Source: JBFMFR01 sp040752025 (GTDB lineage: Bacteria > Chloroflexota > Anaerolineae > Anaerolineales > UBA4823). From it: DNA of 64,000 nucleotides. Below are positions 60,118 through 64,000 of the stretch, one piece after another. A program made the translations under genes and the position numbers. Where the stretch lies: positions 219,057 to 283,056 of the forward strand of contig JBFMFR010000003.1 of NCBI GenBank assembly GCA_040752025.1, read 5' to 3'. The notes beneath the pieces are model-generated. The model saw only the letters and a list, made by a program, of their open reading frames with translations, ran no database searches and was not told the DNA's origin. The stretch's first letter is position 1, and every line of letters starts with the position of its first letter.

Positions 60118-62358
60118 ATGCTGCTGCGCCGCCTGCTCCTGCTCCTGATCCTGATCCTGGGCCTATCCGCCCTGGCTTCCTGCGCTCCAGGCGCTATGCC
60201 TACGCAGCCGCAAGAAGTGGTCAAGACTGTTGAGGTTCAGGTTGAAGGCGAAACCAAGATCATCACCGCCACGCCGGTTGCCGCCCCAGCATCCACCCAG
60301 GCATCCGTGGCCGAAGCCACGCGCGCCGAGCCCACCCTGCAGCCTACACCCACCCCTCTGGCCCAGCCCAGCGCTGCGCCCACCCGTCCCGAAGATCAGG
60401 CTACGCTGCCCCTACAACCGACTTCGGCGCCCCCCAGCCCAACCAGTGTCGCGCCAGCGCCCACTAGCGGCGCGCCAGCGCCCACTAGCGGCGCGCCAGC
60501 GCCCGCTGTTGAAGGCCGCATCGTCGAAGTCGAGTGGCCGCAGCGCATGCGCCTGGGCGAGTCCGATGTTGTACGCCTGATGCTCATCCCTGCCGGCCCG
60601 AGCTACATCCTGACCGCCGAGTTCCCCGAGCACCAGGTGATCACCCAGACCGTGGATATCCCCCGACTGCCCGGCTACGAGCTGTACGGCGTGGCCCGCC
60701 TGGACGGCGTCGGCTTCGAGATCGCCCCCAACCTCGAGCAAGCCCAGTTCCTGATCCCGGGCCAGACCAATAGCTGGCGCTGGTCGATCCAGCCGCGCCG
60801 CCCGGGCCAGCAGCGCCTGGCTCTCACCTTGCTGCTGCGCTGGGCGCCCAGCGGCGGCGGGAACGCCGTGCGCGAAACCTCGGCCTACACCGCCAGCCTG
60901 GACGTGCAGGTGATCAGTCTCTTCGGGCTGTCGCAGGCCCAGGCGCTGGCAGGCGGCTTCTTCGGCCTGCTCTTCGGCGGCGGGCTGAGCCTGTTCGCCG
61001 TGGTGCTGCGCCCGCGCCCGCTGCGCCAGAGCGCCGCCCTGCGCGAGCTGCTGCCCAACCCCGCCCTGGAGATCGAGCTGCCCGCCGGGCTGGGCCTGAC
61101 CCGCCCCGAGCGCGCCCTGCTGCAATCCCTGTTCAGCCGCTACGCCCGCCTGGTGATCGAGCAGGAGTTCCTCTCCGGCTACTCCGGGGCGCGCACCTTC
61201 CTGGCCCTGCCTATCCGCCCCGACGGGCGCGCCGACGCCTACACCATCGCCAAGCTGGGCGAATTAAGCTCCATCCGGGATGAGTTCGCCAACTACGAGA
61301 CCTACGTCAAAGACACTCTGCCGCCGATCACCGCCCGCATCCAGCACGCCCCGGTGGCCACGCCCGCCCCGGCGCCGCGCCAGGGGCGCGGCCCCCTGCC
61401 CGGTCTGCGCCTGGCCGCCCTGCAGTACACTTTCATCGGCGAGCCCGGCAGCACCCCCACCAGCCTGCGCCAGACCCTGCTGGCCGACCCCGATCCACGC
61501 CTGTTGTACAAGCTCCTGGATACCTTCGGACCCAACTGGTGGCTGCAGCGCCGCCCGCACACCTTCCGCCTGGGCGTCGAATACGACCGCGTCCTGCCCA
61601 CCCACCTGGTGATCGAACCGGCGCGCGGCAGTGGAAATACCCTGGACGGGCGCGCCGCCCCCGGCGCGCTCGACCTGCAAGCCGGCGACCTGGTCAGCCT
61701 GCGGCATTTCGCCCACCTGGAAGCGCGCGCCGACGGGCGCAGCCTGTCCTTGCAGGGCAGCCCGGCCCCCGGCCAACCCGCCCTGCGCGTGCGCTGGCTC
61801 AGCCTGGAGAACCCCGAAGGCGCCAGCGGGCGCGTCGTCGCCACCCGCCACAGCCTGCTGCGCCAGTTCTGCGCCCAATGCGACCTGCTCGGCCTGCCCG
61901 ATCCGCTGCTGCGCCTGCCCGACCTGCTGGGTGAGACCATCCCCGGCAGCCAGTCCACCATCCACGGCGACCTGAACCTGGAGAACATCCTGGTCGGCCC
62001 CGGCGACCTGCTGTGGCTGATCGACTTCGCCCAGACGCGCGACGGGCACACCCTGTACGACTTCGCCCACCTGGAAGCCGAGCTGATCGCCCACATCCTG
62101 GCCCCGCGCCTGGCTTCCGCCCAGGAATACCTGACCCTGCTCGAAAACCCGGCCGCCTCGCCCCACGCCGGGCTGCACGCCCTGCGCCAGGCCCTGCACG
62201 AGATCGCCGCCCGCTGCCTGTTCAACCCCTCCCAGCGGCGCGAATATCACCTGGCCCTGGCGCTCTCCTGCCTGGGAGCGCTCAAATTCACCAACCTGGA
62301 GCAGCACGCCAAGCACCTGCTCTACCTGACCGCCGCCCACATTTTGCGCGATTTGTGA
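60118..62358 (+). CDS. Lipoprotein-transmembrane-kinase fusion (APH-like kinase domain)
   Basis: 746 aa from ATG 60118 (GAGGGA upstream). Lipobox Cys22 (LSALASC), Pro/Ala/Thr linker with APAPTSG repeats (about 35-130), a beta-rich extracytoplasmic domain (about 135-262), one hydrophobic helix (about 268-297) and a cytoplasmic kinase-like domain (about 320-745). Kinase features: SGYSGARTFLALP glycine loop, Lys379 in YTIAKLGEL with nearby Glu, catalytic HGDLNLEN (His616, Asp618, Asn623) and metal Asp636 in LIDFAQTRD. These residues match aminoglycoside-phosphotransferase/choline-kinase-type enzymes and are all present, so it is likely active. The fusion of a lipoprotein anchor to such a kinase is unusual. 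Confidence 0.75.
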   Translation: MLLRRLLLLLILILGLSALASCAPGAMPTQPQEVVKTVEVQVEGETKIITATPVAAPASTQASVAEATRAEPTLQPTPTPLAQPSAAPTRPEDQATLPLQPTSAPPSPTSVAPAPTSGAPAPTSGAPAPAVEGRIVEVEWPQRMRLGESDVVRLMLIPAGPSYILTAEFPEHQVITQTVDIPRLPGYELYGVARLDGVGFEIAPNLEQAQFLIPGQTNSWRWSIQPRRPGQQRLALTLLLRWAPSGGGNAVRETSAYTASLDVQVISLFGLSQAQALAGGFFGLLFGGGLSLFAVVLRPRPLRQSAALRELLPNPALEIELPAGLGLTRPERALLQSLFSRYARLVIEQEFLSGYSGARTFLALPIRPDGRADAYTIAKLGELSSIRDEFANYETYVKDTLPPITARIQHAPVATPAPAPRQGRGPLPGLRLAALQYTFIGEPGSTPTSLRQTLLADPDPRLLYKLLDTFGPNWWLQRRPHTFRLGVEYDRVLPTHLVIEPARGSGNTLDGRAAPGALDLQAGDLVSLRHFAHLEARADGRSLSLQGSPAPGQPALRVRWLSLENPEGASGRVVATRHSLLRQFCAQCDLLGLPDPLLRLPDLLGETIPGSQSTIHGDLNLENILVGPGDLLWLIDFAQTRDGHTLYDFAHLEAELIAHILAPRLASAQEYLTLLENPAASPHAGLHALRQALHEIAARCLFNPSQRREYHLALALSCLGALKFTNLEQHAKHLLYLTAAHILRDL
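60451..60511 (+). repeat. 21-bp tandem repeat in the linker of the receptor kinase
   Basis: Two full units and a partial third starting at 60451, 60472 and 60493, encoding APAPTSG. Possible site of slipped-strand length variation. Confidence 0.85.
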
Positions 62359-62366
62359 GGAAACTG

Positions 62367-62816
62367 ATGAAACTGACCCACGTGCGCCTGCTCGTCACCG
62401 ATTTCCCCGCCTGCTTCCGCTTTTACCGCGACAGCATGGGCTTCGCCGCAACCTGGGGCGACGAAAACAGCGGCTACGCCAGTTTCGTCGCTGGCGAGGA
62501 CGCCACGCTGGCGCTCTTCGACCGCCAGGCTCAAGCCGAGGCCGTCGGCGCGGCCTCCCTGCCGCTGGAGGCCGCCTGCCAGGACAAAGCCATGCTGATC
62601 TTCGAGGTGGACAACCTGGCCTAGAGCGTCGCCGTCCTGCAAGCCAGGGATGCCAATTTCATCCAGGGCATCCAGGATCACCCCGAATGGGGCATGCGCT
62701 GCGCCTACCTGCGCGACCCCAATGGCACGCTGATCGAGCTGTACACCCCGCTCCCGCCGGACGCCTGGACCCCCGAACTGCGCCAGGAGGACAAAAAATT
62801 TAGCGGCGGAGCTTAG
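62367..62816 (+). pseudogene. Glyoxalase/VOC-family gene interrupted by an in-frame amber codon
   Basis: ATG 62367 (GAGG upstream, 8 bp after the kinase stop). The first 85 codons form the first VOC half (THVRLLVTDFPACFRFYRD, AMLIFEVDNLA), then TAG at 62622-62624. The same frame continues with clear homology (SVAVLQARDANF, MRCAYLRDPNGTLIELYTP) to TAG at 62814-62816. Without the amber the protein would be 149 aa, normal for the family, and the metal ligand Glu is in the second half. Either a pseudogene, a point error, or a suppressible stop. Confidence 0.85.
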
Positions 62817-62835
62817 CAGCTTTTCCCCTGCTTAT

Positions 62836-63036
62836 CTAATCGCCAGAGTCGAGGTTTGCTAAATCATTGGCCTGCGCCGGGCTTAGATTTTCCAATCCTT
62901 CGCTTTTTATAGCTTGGTAGAGCATATCGCGGTGAGTTTGGGGCATGGTTAGACAGAAACATTTGAACCCAAAACCAAAATACAAAGCACCGAGACCAGG
63001 GATCGAAATTTGCTCTGCACGGTAGCATTCCTTTCC
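62836..63036 (-). pseudogene. Fragment of unknown gene, minus strand
   Basis: Open frame of 66 codons between stops with a TAG at 62838-62836; a possible ATG at 62946 gives a 36-aa product (MPQTHRDMLYQAIKSEG..., acidic end). No ribosome-binding site and GC content below the neighbours. Could be a small gene or a decayed remnant. Confidence 0.35.
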
Positions 63037-63084
63037 TCAGCTTAACTGCTTACCTAATTAGTCGTCTAGCCAAACTCTTAAGGG

Positions 63085-63237
63085 TTACAATAATCTCGCT
63101 ATTTCATACCATTCCCGAGATTGTAGCCGCGCGCCATCGTAAAGTGCATAGCAGATGAGCTTACCTGGGCCATCCAGTTTTGCCACATAAATATCATTGT
63201 GTGAGCCTTTGCGTTGAAAACTAGCCGCACAACACAA
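63085..63237 (-). pseudogene. Second minus-strand gene fragment
   Basis: Fifty codons ending in TAA (63087-63085). Contains HNDIYVAKLDGPGKLICYAL and SREWYEIARLL, which look like protein-coding composition. No start or ribosome-binding site is evident and a stop lies just upstream. Probably the 3' end of a decayed gene; family not recognised. Confidence 0.35.
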
Positions 63238-63697
63238 TCAATTTAGGGTGTTACGGCCAAGAAAAGTGTTCACAAAAGAAAAAGCTCACCACCCTTGAAG
63301 CCTTATGCTGCGTTCACAGCAAGAGTTTGATGGATGGGAGCACCTGCATGCAACTCTGGGCAGCAGCACTTCTGCGACACGATCTGCCTGGAAGCCGAAG
63401 AGCAGATGGAACTGGCCTGGCTGGAGCAGAGCTAATACGATTTTGATCCATTGCACCACTGCACTTTACAATCAAAAGTTCTTTAGAGCGAAGGCGACAA
63501 CCCACTATTTGGAACTATCAGGAAGAGCAAAACAGAAGGTATAATTAAGAACTTACCTGAGAATTGATCGCTCATGTTGAGCGAAGCGAGGCATCTCGCT
63601 CTAGCTTGGGCTATGAAAAAACTCGCTCCGCTCAGATAGATATCGAATTTTTGGATAGATAGTGATTATGCCAATTCATAAATATGGGAGATGTAAC

Positions 63698-63889
63698 ATG
63701 AACGCCGATAAAAAGAAAATATCTAAAAGAAAAGCAATACCATCTACTCAAGAAACCTTATCAGAGCAATCAGCATCAGTTATGAAAAACTATGGAATAA
63801 ATATTGGTGGTGATGCAAAAATCAAAGATAGTATTCTTGTTGGGGGCAATTTTAGTAATACTGAAACTTATAGACTGTCCATTCGCTGA
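63698..63889 (+). CDS. Short ORF with 'INIGGD' motif, probably truncated
   Basis: 63 aa from ATG 63698, GGAG about 8 nt upstream. Lys-rich start (MNADKKKISKRK), then YGINIGGDAKIKDSILVGGNFSN. Gly-rich 'INIGG...GGN' repeats of this type are common near the N-terminus of bacterial STAND/NACHT and other conflict-system proteins. The frame ends with TGA soon afterwards, next to a possible insertion-sequence end, so it is likely the start of a larger gene cut by insertion. AT-rich. Confidence 0.45.
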   Translation: MNADKKKISKRKAIPSTQETLSEQSASVMKNYGINIGGDAKIKDSILVGGNFSNTETYRLSIR

Positions 63890-63906
63890 AAATATTTTGA
63901 CATTTC

Positions 63907-64000
63907 TCAATTATCGGCCAAGCGAGTGTAGACCGCCACAGACAAGCCGAGCAACTCCAGGATGCGAGTTTGCACAACCGTCAAAGCAGGTAGGTGGCGG
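63907..64000 (-). CDS. C-terminal end of a putative transposase (truncated by window)
   Basis: Minus-strand frame open from the window end to TGA at 63909-63907, 30 codons: LTVVQTRILELLGLSVAVY plus TRLADN. The pattern 'Q..IL.LLGLS..VY..L' resembles the last residues of DDE transposases. GC content returns to higher values than in the flanking ORF. If correct, an insertion sequence extends beyond the window, with its end near 63870-63905. Confidence 0.35.
   Translation of the reverse strand, partial: RHLPALTVVQTRILELLGLSVAVYTRLADN

Larger units (their letters stand above)
62817..63697. other. Decayed lower-GC intergenic region
   Basis: About 880 bp with no convincing intact gene. It holds the two minus-strand fragments described separately, a possible 33-codon plus-strand fragment (63334-63435, ending ...EEQMELAWLEQS) and a small perfect hairpin AGCGAG-GCAT-CTCGCT (63585-63600). 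Base composition is clearly more AT-rich than the rest of the window. Confidence 0.6.

Noticed and set aside
60451..60511. 21-bp repeats considered as CRISPR or mobile-element repeats
   Set aside because: In-frame coding repeats (APAPTSG) without spacers.
62622..62624. TAG in the VOC gene as pyrrolysine or other recoding
   Set aside because: No pyl genes are visible and other genes in the window end with TAG as an ordinary stop.
63305..63544. 79-codon plus-strand ORF in the decayed region
   Set aside because: No ribosome-binding site, no recognisable motif, and it overlaps another frame with a more protein-like tail.

Overview
The window is GC-rich bacterial chromosome with short gaps and many overlapping start/stop codons. 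Gene content (MvhADG/HdrABC hydrogenase-disulfide reductase complex, Pro/Thr-linker lipoproteins, several phosphate-binding proteins, ECF sigma factor operon, fused indolepyruvate ferredoxin oxidoreductase, several apparently leaderless genes) suggests a member of the Chloroflexota, probably Anaerolineae. That assignment is inference from content and style; no rRNA gene is present.

Layout. 1-4.75 kb: end of an unknown gene, an A-type Fe-S carrier, an SH3b lipoprotein-like protein, a zinc-ribbon protein, and transketolase with a helical-repeat partner. 5.0-13.3 kb: one long operon hdrC-hdrB-hdrA-mvhD-mvhG-mvhA-maturation protease-cyclic-nucleotide-domain protein-GNAT, i.e. a cytoplasmic H2-using, probably electron-bifurcating complex. 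13.2-24.3 kb: housekeeping genes (esterase, CBS protein, sigma factor/DegV operon, ssrA tmRNA, rRNA methyltransferase, alpha-oxoamine synthase, NAD-dependent DNA ligase, heme A synthase, DUF72 protein, glutaredoxin).

24.3-47.4 kb is a 23-kb phosphate island: phoU-pstB divergent from pstS-pstC-pstA-pstB-phoB-phoR; two paralogous extracellular binding proteins (one fused to a vWA domain) with no permease; a second histidine kinase followed by a stand-alone pstS; a GPP34/V4R pair divergent from surE; and a second complete pst operon whose PstS is an internal tandem duplication. Arrays of TTAACA-like hexamers with about 11-bp spacing, resembling PhoP/PhoB boxes, precede the second kinase, surE and the tandem pstS, but not the first pst operon. 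The two PstB proteins of the first operon have complementary defects (one in the signature motif, one in the Q-loop), which predicts a heterodimer with one canonical and one degenerate ATP site.

47.5-57.6 kb: sugar kinase, PadR regulator with a palindromic double operator and its hydrolase, membrane protein, response regulator, a possible Ntn-hydrolase, a Crp/Fnr regulator, and a PLP aminotransferase coupled to a fused IorAB. 57.6-64 kb is accessory: a GH114 lipoprotein, a P-loop ATPase with a C-terminal winged helix, a 48-aa membrane peptide, an unusual lipoprotein-transmembrane-kinase fusion, a VOC gene interrupted by an amber codon, and a lower-GC decayed stretch with gene fragments, a short ORF carrying an 'INIGGD' motif, and what may be the end of an insertion sequence at the right edge.
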